Source: Planctomycetota bacterium
Lineage (GTDB): Bacteria > Planctomycetota > Phycisphaerae > Phycisphaerales > Phycisphaeraceae
Assembly (NCBI GenBank): GCA_024276075.1
Contig: JAJRXX010000038.1
Location: 1-64,000 of the forward strand
Reading direction: 5' to 3'
DNA length: 64,000 nt
The position numbers and the translations under genes are program-made. The notes below the pieces were generated by a model, which saw only the letters and a program-made list of their open reading frames with translations, was not told the origin of the DNA and searched no databases. Below are positions 19,010 to 27,586 of the stretch, one piece after another. The number at the start of each line of letters is the position of its first letter. Position 1 is the first letter of the stretch.

Positions 19010-20143
19010 CTAAATGATCGTGGATTCCAGGTCGCTGGGCAAATCGCTCAAAACACGCCCGCCCCGATCCGTCACCAGCACGTCGTCCTCGATCCGCACG
19101 CCTCCAACACCGGGCAGATAAATCCCAGGCTCCACAGTAACAATTTGGCCGGGACGCAATTCACCTTTTGAGCGGGCCGATAGTGTGGGTTGCTCGTGGA
19201 TATCGAGCCCCACGCCGTGCCCCAACGAATGGCCGAAGTACTGGCCGTACCCCGCACTGGCGATGATACCGCGAGCAATCGCGTCGATTTCGCCAAGCGA
19301 TTTCCCAGGACGGATTGCGTCGATCGCGGCCTGCTGCGCGTCGAGCACGACCTGGTAGATATCACGGATTTTATGGGGCATCTTCCCGATCGCTACGACA
19401 CGGGTCAGGTCGGAGCAGTACCCGCGATACCGCGCGCCCCAGTCGATCAGAACGATCCCCCCCTTCTTAATTTTTCGTGTACCGGGCACCGCGTGCGGGA
19501 GACTGGCGTTGGCGTCGGCTGCCACGATCGTCGGGAAGCTCGGGCCGTCCGCACCCAGCAGGCGCATCTGGTACTCCAGAAACGCCGCCACATGCTGCTC
19601 CGTTTGGCCTGGATGCAATTGGTGCACCGTCAGGCGAAACGCCTCCTGCTGGATCTTCAGCGCCCTGAGGATCGCGGCGATCTCGTCGCTGTCCTTGACC
19701 GCCCGCTGCTCGAGTAGCCGATCGTCGATGGGCACCAAACGACAGCCTTTGACGTGTCGGCCCAGGGCCTTGCGCTGCGCTAGTGTGACGTATCGCGATT
19801 GGATGGCGAGCTTTTTTAGGCTGTGTCGTTTGCCCAACGATGCCAACTCGACAGCGAGCCCCGATTTTTGCATCCTGACCGAGACGTGCGGCGCTTCACG
19901 AGCGATCTGTTCCTGAAAGCGAAAATCGGTGATAACCGTGACTTTGGGTTGACGTGCCCAGACCACCGCCCAGCTATCGTCGCCGACAAAGCCTGTGAGG
20001 TACCGGATGTCCCTGGCATGGGTCACCAGCAGTGCCTCGACGCCCCACTGCTTTATTCGGCTTCGCAAGACGCCGACTCGTTTCGTGAACCTCGACGGGC
20101 TAGCTGTATGCCGACGCGTAATTTTCTTTTTGGTTGATGGCAT
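19010..20143 (-). CDS. M24 family Xaa-Pro aminopeptidase
   Basis: 377 aa. The N-terminal creatinase-like domain contains LLVTHARDIRYLTGF. The C-terminal pita-bread domain holds the metal ligands in VLIDWGARYRGYCSDLTRV (two Asp), GHSLGHGVGLDIHE (His), VTVEPGIYLPGVGGVRIEDD (two Glu). It would cleave N-terminal residues ahead of proline in the cytoplasm. The ATG at 20143 (MPSTKKKITRR) is chosen over the longer open frame because the extension would run into hisI and shows no family similarity. It lies 50 bases after hisI and 96 bases before accB on the same strand. Confidence 0.93.
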   Translation of the reverse strand: MPSTKKKITRRHTASPSRFTKRVGVLRSRIKQWGVEALLVTHARDIRYLTGFVGDDSWAVVWARQPKVTVITDFRFQEQIAREAPHVSVRMQKSGLAVELASLGKRHSLKKLAIQSRYVTLAQRKALGRHVKGCRLVPIDDRLLEQRAVKDSDEIAAILRALKIQQEAFRLTVHQLHPGQTEQHVAAFLEYQMRLLGADGPSFPTIVAADANASLPHAVPGTRKIKKGGIVLIDWGARYRGYCSDLTRVVAIGKMPHKIRDIYQVVLDAQQAAIDAIRPGKSLGEIDAIARGIIASAGYGQYFGHSLGHGVGLDIHEQPTLSARSKGELRPGQIVTVEPGIYLPGVGGVRIEDDVLVTDRGGRVLSDLPSDLESTII

Positions 20144-20193
20144 AAGAAATATTTTTGTTTGCGAATGGCTGATACAGACGACACAGGCGTGGG

Positions 20194-20598
20194 TCACTTT
20201 TGATAAACCGTTGCAGGGTCGAAAACCTTTTCTTCGACAAACCGCAGCTTGTCCTGACCATCCCACGCTCGGTAGAAGCAGGTCTGGTATCCGACGTGGC
20301 AGCAGGGGCCATGCGACTTGCAGCTCAACAACACAACATCCTGGTCACAGTCAATGCGTGCCTCGACGACCTCCTGGACGTGGCCGGAGCTTTCGCCTTT
20401 GACCCAGAGCTTGCCGCGGCTACGGGAAAAGAACGTGGCTTTACGCGTCTGTAGCGTCTGCGTCAGGGCTTGCTGGTTCATCCAGCCCATCATCAGGACG
20501 GCTTTGGTGTCGGCGTCCTGGACGATCGCGGGGATAAGGCCCTGATCGTTGAACCGGACGCCCGGCACGGTGCCGATTTCTTGGGGTGACTGACTCAA
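20194..20598 (-). CDS. hisI: phosphoribosyl-AMP cyclohydrolase
   Basis: 134 aa, third step of histidine biosynthesis (opens the adenine ring of PR-AMP). Seen: VLMMGWMNQQALTQTL, FFSRSRGKLWVKGESSGHVQ and DCDQDVVLLSC, with the zinc-site cysteines in HGPCCHVGYQTCFYR. It is the stand-alone HisI form with no HisE domain. The start is TTG at 20598, supported by a GGAGGT Shine-Dalgarno sequence about 7 bases in front on the minus strand; the first in-frame ATG lies inside the conserved core. It probably leads the hisI-M24-accB-accC transcript. No other his genes are in the window. Confidence 0.96.
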   Translation of the reverse strand: MSQSPQEIGTVPGVRFNDQGLIPAIVQDADTKAVLMMGWMNQQALTQTLQTRKATFFSRSRGKLWVKGESSGHVQEVVEARIDCDQDVVLLSCKSHGPCCHVGYQTCFYRAWDGQDKLRFVEEKVFDPATVYQK

Positions 20599-20769
20599 AT
20601 CGATACCTCCGCAAAGGATGGTAAAGGGCGAGATTATAGCTCACAATCAGTTCATGACGACATGATAATGGCGATAAAAATTCCGTTGATTTGGAACTGA
20701 CCCCGCTTTACGGACTATTATAGATGGGGCTGTTCGTCCTAAACAGGGTAGAAATATGTGGGGTGTGGC

Positions 20770-21630
20770 ATGAACATGAAAAAGATGATCGTTTTGGCTG
20801 TGATGGTGTGTGCGGTATTGACCGGTCCCGTCGCTTGGGCTCAGGTCGAAGCGGTGACCAAGGCGCGTTACGACCTGCGGCTGGGCTTCACCGTCGGCGG
20901 CAAGGTGTCGCGCATTTTGGTAAAGCCGGGAGACCGCGTGAAAAAAGGGCAACTGCTGATCGAACTCGATGACGATGAGGGCAAGTCGCTGGTTGAGCTA
21001 TACCAGTTGCGTGCGTCGAGCGATCTGGCTGCGCAGTCGGCGGACGCGGGTTTGCGTCTAGCAAAGATAGAGGAAAAAGCCATCCGCAGGGCATTTGAAA
21101 AAGACGCCGCCATGCCCATCGAAGTCGAGCGGGCTCAACTCAACAGCATTCAGTCCAAACTAGAACTATTGATGGCCTACCAGCAAGGCCAAGAGGCGAA
21201 GCATCAGCTCCAGCAAGCCCAATCGCGTCACGATGAGTACATGCTCCACGCGCCGATCACTGGTATCGTGGATACGGTCACGGTATCTGAAGGCGAGCTA
21301 GTCGAGTCGCTCAAACCGATACTGCGCCTGGTCATGATTGATCCACTATGGGTCGATGCCAATGTGCCCACGCGCCAGACGCTGGGTCTTAATCCGGGCG
21401 ACACAGCGTGGGTGCGGTCGCAGTTGTTACCCAAAGACAGCGCCCCGATTCGTGGTAAGATAATCCACCTCGCCGAGGTCGCCGACGCCGCCAGTGACAC
21501 CCGCTTGGTCCGTATCGAAATGTCCAACGCTGAACACCTACCCGCCGGCAGTCAAGTCATCGTTACTTTTGACGCGTCTACGCCATCGACGTCGGCCGAG
21601 ACCGGCACCCAACGCACAGGTATTCGCTGA
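20770..21630 (+). CDS. HlyD/RND-type periplasmic adaptor protein
   Basis: 286 aa. Signal peptide or anchor KKMIVLAVMVCAVLTGPVAWA, then a first biotinyl-lipoyl half (FTVGGKVSRILVKPGDRVKK), a helical hairpin (about residues 70-150, rich in Gln/Ala/Glu), the second lipoyl half (MLHAPITGIVDTVTVSEGEL) and a beta-barrel part ending in SQVIVTF. It is short for an RND adaptor and lacks a C-terminal membrane-proximal domain. The ATG at 20770 is taken as start; a GTG at 20758 is possible. The stop overlaps the next start (TGATG). First of three adaptor-domain genes; divergent from hisI. Confidence 0.85.
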   Translation: MNMKKMIVLAVMVCAVLTGPVAWAQVEAVTKARYDLRLGFTVGGKVSRILVKPGDRVKKGQLLIELDDDEGKSLVELYQLRASSDLAAQSADAGLRLAKIEEKAIRRAFEKDAAMPIEVERAQLNSIQSKLELLMAYQQGQEAKHQLQQAQSRHDEYMLHAPITGIVDTVTVSEGELVESLKPILRLVMIDPLWVDANVPTRQTLGLNPGDTAWVRSQLLPKDSAPIRGKIIHLAEVADAASDTRLVRIEMSNAEHLPAGSQVIVTFDASTPSTSAETGTQRTGIR

Positions 21631-23525
21631 TGATGACTCAAGCCCCAGCGACAAACCGTCCCTCAGGCAGCGGGTGGGAGCGGATCGTCGAGCGCATTAA
21701 CGAAGCTTCCGACGAGCCCTCGTTCCTTGCCGCGATGCTCCAGCTCCAGTGCATGATCGTCGCTGCGGACTACGGCGCGATCTGGTTGACCGATGACCGC
21801 GGCGAGTTGCACCTCGGCGAGACTTGGCCCACAACGCTCAAGGAGCACGACCCCAACTCAGCGGTCGTCCAGATGCTACGCGAGGCCGCGACAGCCGGCT
21901 TGGCCCGCGGCAACAGCCATACCCTCAAGCTGCACATCGGAGACGAAGTCCCCTCCCCTGACACACAGCCCAAATCACTGGTGCACATCACCCCGATGCG
22001 TAGCCATGGCAAAATCGCGGCGGTATGCACCGCTGTCGCGGAGACGTCGGACCCGAAGGTCGCCAAGATCACCGCGCCGATGCGCGAGTTGGCGGCTGGT
22101 TTGTACGAAGGTTTTGAGAGCAGGCTAGACGCCCACGACTCGCGTCTCGACGCACAAGGTGTCCGCAGCGCCATGGCGTTGTTGGCGGTCAGCCAAGAGG
22201 GCAGAGGGTTTAACGGCGCCGCTTTAAATCTGGTTAACGAATTGGCGCGGCAACAGCAGTGCTCTCGGGTTTGCCTGGGCTGGGTTAAAGGCAAGTCCAT
22301 ACGCGTCGTAGCGATGAGTGATACCGAGCACCTCAAGCGTCATCACGAACAGGTGACGCGGTCCGAGATGGCCATGTCCGAGTGCCTCGATCAGCAGCAA
22401 CCGATTGTCTACCCCGTTTGGGAAGATGCCGAGCCTTTGCTGGCGCAAGCGGTCGTACACGCCCACCGCAGACTCACCGGCGATCACCCCTCGAAACACG
22501 TGTTGTCGATCCCGCTGCGCGACGGCGACGAGTGGGTCGGGGTGCTGCTGCTGGAACGGTCGGACGTGCCGTTTGACGATGATTTAATCCGATCACTACA
22601 GCTCGTAGCGGACGTGATCGCTCCGCACCTAGTTGATCGCCGCAGCAGCGACCGTTTCCTGTTTGTACACGCGTGGCACTCACTGATCGACGGGACCGGC
22701 TACGTACTGGGACCCAAGCACATCGGATGGAAACTGGTGGCGATCCTGGTCATGGCTGTACTGGGCGTAGCGGTCTTCGGCACTTGGCCTTACCACGTCT
22801 CCGCGCCGTTTACACTCGAAGCTCAGGACAAACGGATCGTACCGGCCCCCTATGAAGGCAGACTTGACCTTGTCAAAGTCGAGCCGGGCTTTGTCGTTCT
22901 CAAAGGGCAGTTGCTCGCTCAATTCGACACCACGGACCTGAAGCTGCAACTCGCTGAGACGACCGCTGAGGAAAAGAAGATCACGTTCGAGAAAAACCAA
23001 GCGACCGCTGAGAACAAACTCGCCGAAGCCCAACAGGCTCAGGCGCAGCTCGAGCAGATACAGTCTCGCATTAAGCTATTGCAATACCACATCGAAAAAG
23101 CGTCGATCCGCGCACCCATCGCTGGCGTTGTGCTCTCGGGATACTGGCACGACAAAGTGGGCGGTGTCCTTGAGCAGGGCAAACCCATGTTCGAGATATC
23201 TTCGATCAAGCAGCTACTCGCGATCGTGCGAGTCGAGGAGAGCGATATTGATCTGATCGACCTTGACCTTCGCCAGGACGGTCAGCTCGCGACGCGCAGC
23301 GTGCCGGAAGAAAAATTTGACATTATAGTCTCCCGCATCGTGCCCATGGCCACACCCATCGAGGGCACAAATGTCTTCGAAGTCCGCTGTGAGATCAAAG
23401 ACCCCGCCAAATGGCTGCGCCCGGGCATGGAGGGCCTGGCAAGGGTAAATGTCGGTGATCGGCGGATTATCTGGATACTCACGCATCGGATCATCAACAC
23501 CGTCCGGTTGTGGCTGTGGCTGTAG
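21630..23525 (+). CDS. GAF-domain protein fused to an HlyD-type adaptor
   Basis: 631 aa. Two GAF-like regions lie at about residues 10-165 (including MLQLQCMIVAADYGAIWLTD) and 185-335 (CSRVCLGWVKG, IPLRDGDEWVGVLLLERSD). One membrane helix follows at about 365-390 (WKLVAILVMAVLGVAVFGTW). The biotinyl-lipoyl domain with coiled coil is at about 395-490 (PAPYEGRLDLVKVEPGFVVL; IRAPIAGVVLSGYW) and an HlyD beta-barrel reaches the end. The GAF part would be cytoplasmic and the adaptor periplasmic, so a signal could pass across the membrane. Overlaps the previous gene by one base; the next gene starts 65 bases later. No pump is encoded nearby. Confidence 0.85.
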   Translation: MMTQAPATNRPSGSGWERIVERINEASDEPSFLAAMLQLQCMIVAADYGAIWLTDDRGELHLGETWPTTLKEHDPNSAVVQMLREAATAGLARGNSHTLKLHIGDEVPSPDTQPKSLVHITPMRSHGKIAAVCTAVAETSDPKVAKITAPMRELAAGLYEGFESRLDAHDSRLDAQGVRSAMALLAVSQEGRGFNGAALNLVNELARQQQCSRVCLGWVKGKSIRVVAMSDTEHLKRHHEQVTRSEMAMSECLDQQQPIVYPVWEDAEPLLAQAVVHAHRRLTGDHPSKHVLSIPLRDGDEWVGVLLLERSDVPFDDDLIRSLQLVADVIAPHLVDRRSSDRFLFVHAWHSLIDGTGYVLGPKHIGWKLVAILVMAVLGVAVFGTWPYHVSAPFTLEAQDKRIVPAPYEGRLDLVKVEPGFVVLKGQLLAQFDTTDLKLQLAETTAEEKKITFEKNQATAENKLAEAQQAQAQLEQIQSRIKLLQYHIEKASIRAPIAGVVLSGYWHDKVGGVLEQGKPMFEISSIKQLLAIVRVEESDIDLIDLDLRQDGQLATRSVPEEKFDIIVSRIVPMATPIEGTNVFEVRCEIKDPAKWLRPGMEGLARVNVGDRRIIWILTHRIINTVRLWLWL

Positions 23526-23590
23526 AACCCGGTGGCACGGAGCGGCCGTTCTTGGCGAATTAACCCTCTTACTTTGAGCAATGCACACCC

Positions 23591-25768
23591 GTGGAACGCC
23601 CCACCTTTAGCCAATCATGGAGCCGAGTCAGCAAGCTGACGCCGACGCTGCGCCCACACGTCCAGATCACACGCCAGCTATTCCGCGGTGAGCCGTGGTA
23701 CGTGGTCCACGACCCGGTGAGCAATAATTTTTTTCGGCTAAACCCCGTCGCACACCACCTCGTCGGGCTATTCGATGGCCGGCGTTCCGTAGACGAGGTC
23801 TGGCGGCTGACGCTCGACCGTTTCGGCGACATGGCGCCAACCCAGCACGAAGTGATCGGCTTGCTTGGACAACTAAACGAATCGAACTTGCTACGAGTCG
23901 ACCTGCCGTCGGATGCTGAGCCTTTGCTCCGCCGCGCACGCAAGCGCAAGGTCAAGCACTGGGGCGGACAGATGATGAGCATCCTGTTCTTCCGCGTCCC
24001 GGTGTTTAATCCCGACCGTATGCTGCGTTGGCTGCTGCCACTATTTCGGCCGCTGTTGTCGATCGTGGGGCTGCTGATGTGGCTGGCGTGGATCGGATAC
24101 GTCACCGTCCAATTTCTCCCAAGCATCGGCTCGTTTATCAACGACGCACAAAGTGTTCTGGCACCGACCAATTGGGGCTGGATGATTGTGTTGTTTTTGG
24201 GAACCAAATTCCTGCACGAGTTGGGCCACGGGCTGGTGTGTAGGCGGTTTGGCGGATCGGTGCCCGAGGTCGGGATCATGCTGCTGGTGATGTTCCCCGT
24301 GCCCTACGTCGACGCAACGAGTTCTTGGAACTTTACGAGCAAATGGCACCGTTTTTTCGTCGGCGCTGCGGGCATGATCTTCGAGTTAGCGATTGCTGGC
24401 ATAGGCATCATGATCTGGCTGCACGCCGAACCCGGATCACTGGCCAAGCAACTCTCCTACAACACGGTCTTCATGGCGTCGGTCGCCACCATCTTGTTTA
24501 ACGCCAACCCCCTGCTCAAGTTCGACGGCTACTACATGCTCAGCGACGTGCTGGAGATCCCAAATCTGTACGACCGTGCCAGCCGATACCTGCAATGGTT
24601 AATCCAACGGTACATCTACGGCATGACAAACGCCCAGCCGGTCAGCACCCGACACGGCGAGCAGTCTCTCCTGATCCTTTACGGCATATGCAGCCAAATT
24701 TATAAGGTCATCATCCTTTTCGGGATCATCCTATTCGTCGGAAGTCAATTCCACGCGGTAGGCATCCTATTGGCGGCTTGGTCCACTATCGCATGGGCAC
24801 TGGTGCCGCTGGGCAAGTTTATCCATTGGCTGGCGACACACCCGTCCCTCCACGAGCACCGGGTACGAGCGATCACAACCACGGTCTTATTTTGCTTCCT
24901 GCTACTGGGCACGCTCGGAGCGATACCGATGCCCGAACACCACCGAGCTGTGGGCGTAGTCGAAGCGGCCAAACGCACCGACCTAGCCATCCGAACCGAC
25001 GGCTTCGTGACAAAAGTCCTCGCTGAGGCGGGTGATCATGTGCAACAGGGGCAGATCATCCTCATCACCGACAGCCCGGAGCTACGCGTCAAATACGTAG
25101 AACTCACCGCTAAGCTCAAGGGCCTCCGCTCCGCACAACGCCAGGCGCTCGCCCAGGACCAAGTGATTCTCAAGAGCACCAGGGCAAAAATCGAAGCGGT
25201 CACCGAAGAGCTAACCAAAGTGCAGGAACGCCTCGACGATCTGACGCTGCGCAGCCCGATGCAGGGCACGCTAGTCGGCGGCATCATGACGCAATTCCTC
25301 GGCCAACACCTGCCTCGGGGCAAGGTCATCGGCCAAGTCGTGGACCTGGACACGCTTCGCGTCACGGCACTGATGGACCAGGCACAAAACGCCAAGCTGT
25401 TTGACCAAGCCAACACAATCGCGCGTGTGGAGCTACGCACCGCAGGTCAATTGGAACGCACCCTACGCAGTAAGTTGATTCAGGCATTCCCTTCAGGGCG
25501 ATCACATCTGCCACACCCCGCGTTGGGATACGCAGGTGGCGGATCGATCGCCATATCTACCGACGACCCACACGGCCAGACCGCCACGCGCCCGCAATTT
25601 GAACTTTGGCTCAAACTACCCGACTGGCGAGGCGGAACCAACACCTACGCCACCGCATTCCCCGGCCAGCGAGTCTATGTTCGACTCACCTCTGAGCAGT
25701 ACACCCCGTTGCTCGCGCAGTGGATACACAAGTTAAGACAGTTGTTCCGCGAACGGCTTAGTATTTAA
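23591..25768 (+). CDS. PqqD-like / M50 metalloprotease / HlyD adaptor fusion
   Basis: 725 aa. Residues 15-110 look like a PqqD-type peptide-binding winged helix (HDPVSNNFFRLNPVAHHLV). The membrane core follows with zinc motif HELGH at residues 209-213 and the third-ligand motif NANPLLKFDGYYM with Asp at residue 312, so all site-2-protease residues are present. About residues 405-425 form another helix, then comes a lipoyl/HlyD part (FVTKVLAEAGDHVQQGQI, coiled coil, LRSPMQGTLVGG, barrel). The start is GTG at 23591. This is the YydH/putative peptide zinc metalloprotease group. A PqqD domain usually means contact with a peptide substrate; none is visible here. Confidence 0.85.
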   Translation: MERPTFSQSWSRVSKLTPTLRPHVQITRQLFRGEPWYVVHDPVSNNFFRLNPVAHHLVGLFDGRRSVDEVWRLTLDRFGDMAPTQHEVIGLLGQLNESNLLRVDLPSDAEPLLRRARKRKVKHWGGQMMSILFFRVPVFNPDRMLRWLLPLFRPLLSIVGLLMWLAWIGYVTVQFLPSIGSFINDAQSVLAPTNWGWMIVLFLGTKFLHELGHGLVCRRFGGSVPEVGIMLLVMFPVPYVDATSSWNFTSKWHRFFVGAAGMIFELAIAGIGIMIWLHAEPGSLAKQLSYNTVFMASVATILFNANPLLKFDGYYMLSDVLEIPNLYDRASRYLQWLIQRYIYGMTNAQPVSTRHGEQSLLILYGICSQIYKVIILFGIILFVGSQFHAVGILLAAWSTIAWALVPLGKFIHWLATHPSLHEHRVRAITTTVLFCFLLLGTLGAIPMPEHHRAVGVVEAAKRTDLAIRTDGFVTKVLAEAGDHVQQGQIILITDSPELRVKYVELTAKLKGLRSAQRQALAQDQVILKSTRAKIEAVTEELTKVQERLDDLTLRSPMQGTLVGGIMTQFLGQHLPRGKVIGQVVDLDTLRVTALMDQAQNAKLFDQANTIARVELRTAGQLERTLRSKLIQAFPSGRSHLPHPALGYAGGGSIAISTDDPHGQTATRPQFELWLKLPDWRGGTNTYATAFPGQRVYVRLTSEQYTPLLAQWIHKLRQLFRERLSI

Positions 25769-26094
25769 CCCTCGCATCGCCACTAATACGCTTTCAGATA
25801 CATCCGTGCATGATCGTAACGAGCCCCGACCGTGAGGACATTATGCACGTATCACACGGGAATAGTTCTCAAGGAACACCGGGTGGCACTGGTTGCTTGC
25901 AACCAGTGAGTCACGATTGGCCCAACCACAGCTTGCAAGCAAATCGTGATTGACGCAAGGGGTTACAAATATTGGTGCATAATGTCCGTCAGAAAACAGG
26001 CAATTTGCTGTAACCAAACGCTACAGATGCGTTGAGAATGCTCTATACTGGCGATTCGACTAACCCTGATACCCGACTTTCTCGTGGAGACGCC
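25769..26094. other. intergenic region with repeat-C hairpins
   Basis: No coding frame is credible. It holds the two hairpins of repeat C (25881-25949) downstream of the M50 gene. The last 100 bases before 26095 presumably carry the DUF1844 promoter; no clear -35/-10 pair was seen. Confidence 0.5.
25881..25949. repeat. dispersed hairpin repeat C, copy 1
   Basis: GGGTGGCACTGGTTGCTTGC opens the element. CACTGGTTG (25887-25895) pairs perfectly with CAACCAGTG (25900-25908) across CTTG. A second stem TCACGATT (25911-25918) pairs with AATCGTGA (25942-25949) and encloses another GCTTGCAAGC palindrome. A related copy is at 33438-33500. Both lie at gene 3' ends. Confidence 0.7.
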
Positions 26095-26502
26095 ATGACT
26101 GACAGCGACACCGGTTCCAAGATTCACATCGACGCCGACTGGAAAGCCCAAGCCCAAGCTGAGAAGGAAAAGCTCGCCCAACAAGCCAAGTCTTCGGAAG
26201 GTCAAGGCCCCGGCAGCGCTAAATCCGGCCCCGGTGGGCTGCCACCCGCCACGTTTGAGTCGCTCGTGAGCACCATGGCTACGCAGGCGCTGTTCTCGTT
26301 GGGTGCGATCCCCGACCCACGCACCGGGCAACGCATAGTTCACCTCGACTTAGCACGCCACCACATTGATATGCTCAATGTCATCGAGGAAAAGACCAAG
26401 GGCAACCTGACGGACGAAGAGAGCAAAATGATCACCACGACGACGTACGAACTACGGTCGCGTTACATCCAGGCCGCCAGCGGCGCACGGGGTGCTATGT
26501 AA
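26095..26502 (+). CDS. DUF1844 family protein
   Basis: 135 aa. The first 55 residues are charged and Gly/Pro/Gln-rich. The core FESLVSTMATQALFSLGAIPDP, DLARHHIDMLNVIEEKTKGN and LTDEESKMI is the DUF1844 signature, a small helical protein of unknown function found in planctomycetes and several other phyla. The start is the ATG at 26095, with GGAG 8 bases in front; earlier in-frame starts lack one. It precedes the sdh genes by about 165 bases; a functional link is not shown. Confidence 0.9.
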   Translation: MTDSDTGSKIHIDADWKAQAQAEKEKLAQQAKSSEGQGPGSAKSGPGGLPPATFESLVSTMATQALFSLGAIPDPRTGQRIVHLDLARHHIDMLNVIEEKTKGNLTDEESKMITTTTYELRSRYIQAASGARGAM

Positions 26503-26668
26503 TCAACACCCGCACAACTGCGATCGAACGCTGCTAAATTACACGCTTACTCATATAACAAGATTGACGGCTCGTTGCCGACGGCTATCCTGGCTAACTT
26601 ACGCCACGAGAGTTGGGGCCACGTGCAATACACATTGCGTATAAATTGCGTTGAAAGGACCCGAGGCT

Positions 26669-27511
26669 GTGTCTGACGCCCACGCGACTGGTTTGCCAAA
26701 TACTTCGGAGACGACGTTCCTGAGTCGGCACCACTTTTTGCTACGCAGGCTCCACTCGCTGTCGGGCATCGTGCCCGTGGGTGTGTTCGTCATCATGCAC
26801 CTGTTCACTAATTTCCAGATGGTAGTGGGCGACTTCCAGCACGAGGTCGATTTCATCCACGCCACTCCCGCTCTGCTGTTCGTCGAGATCGCCTTGTGGG
26901 GATCGATCGCGTTCCATGCAGCCTTAGGCTTGGTTTACACCTTCTCTGGTCAGCCAAACACACGAAAATACCCCCACGCCGATAATTGGCGGTATTTTTT
27001 CCAGCGTGCCACGGGTTTCGCAGCGCTGATCTTTATCTTCCTGCATGTCGCCACGTTGCGTTGGCGGTGGGAATTTGGCGGCTGGTTCACGCCGTTTTAT
27101 GTGCGTGGCGCCGACGGCCAACCCCTGGCACACGCCACCACAGCCCTGGCGATGCAACACGCGTGGTGGGTCGTGGCGATCTACCTCGTCGGCGTGCTGA
27201 GTGTGATATATCACTGGTCAAACGGCCTGTGGTCCTCAGCCATTACCTGGGGATTGACGATCAGCGTCGCGGCGCAGCGGCGGTGGGGATACGTCTGTGC
27301 GGCCCTGGGCGTGGCGTTAACGATCTTTTCGCTCGGTGCTGTGGTCGGCGCGTTGAATTACGAAGTCAGCGACGCTGAAAATACCGCGATCCAGCAGACG
27401 AATTTGTATTACCAGCAAGGCGGCACGGGCCACGCCACGCCTGACGCGGTGGGTACGCACGCCGATCGGATGATCGAGGCAACCCCAACCGAGGCGGCCG
27501 CTGCGCATTAG
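26669..27511 (+). CDS. sdhC: succinate dehydrogenase cytochrome b subunit
   Basis: About 280 aa with five to six membrane helices. HHFLLRRLHSLSGIVPVGVF and IMHLFTNFQ match the start of the Bacillus-type cytochrome b558 subunit, whose His residues bind haem. FHAALGLVYTFSGQPN and HVATLRWRWEFGG are further family segments. It anchors SdhA/SdhB to the membrane and passes electrons to quinone. The GTG at 26669 is preferred as start (GAGG just ahead); a TTG at 26651 is the alternative. A single-subunit five-helix anchor explains the absence of sdhD. Confidence 0.93.
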   Translation: MSDAHATGLPNTSETTFLSRHHFLLRRLHSLSGIVPVGVFVIMHLFTNFQMVVGDFQHEVDFIHATPALLFVEIALWGSIAFHAALGLVYTFSGQPNTRKYPHADNWRYFFQRATGFAALIFIFLHVATLRWRWEFGGWFTPFYVRGADGQPLAHATTALAMQHAWWVVAIYLVGVLSVIYHWSNGLWSSAITWGLTISVAAQRRWGYVCAALGVALTIFSLGAVVGALNYEVSDAENTAIQQTNLYYQQGGTGHATPDAVGTHADRMIEATPTEAAAAH

Positions 27512-27586
27512 TGTCATAGCCTGCTGTCGCGGCTGGGACACATTGACCAGGCCGAACGCAGAGCATTGATTGAAGGTCGATTGCAC

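Noticed and set aside
20647-20757. Small genes between hisI and the first adaptor gene
   Set aside because: Short frames on both strands lack Shine-Dalgarno sites and protein-like composition; the region is a divergent promoter.
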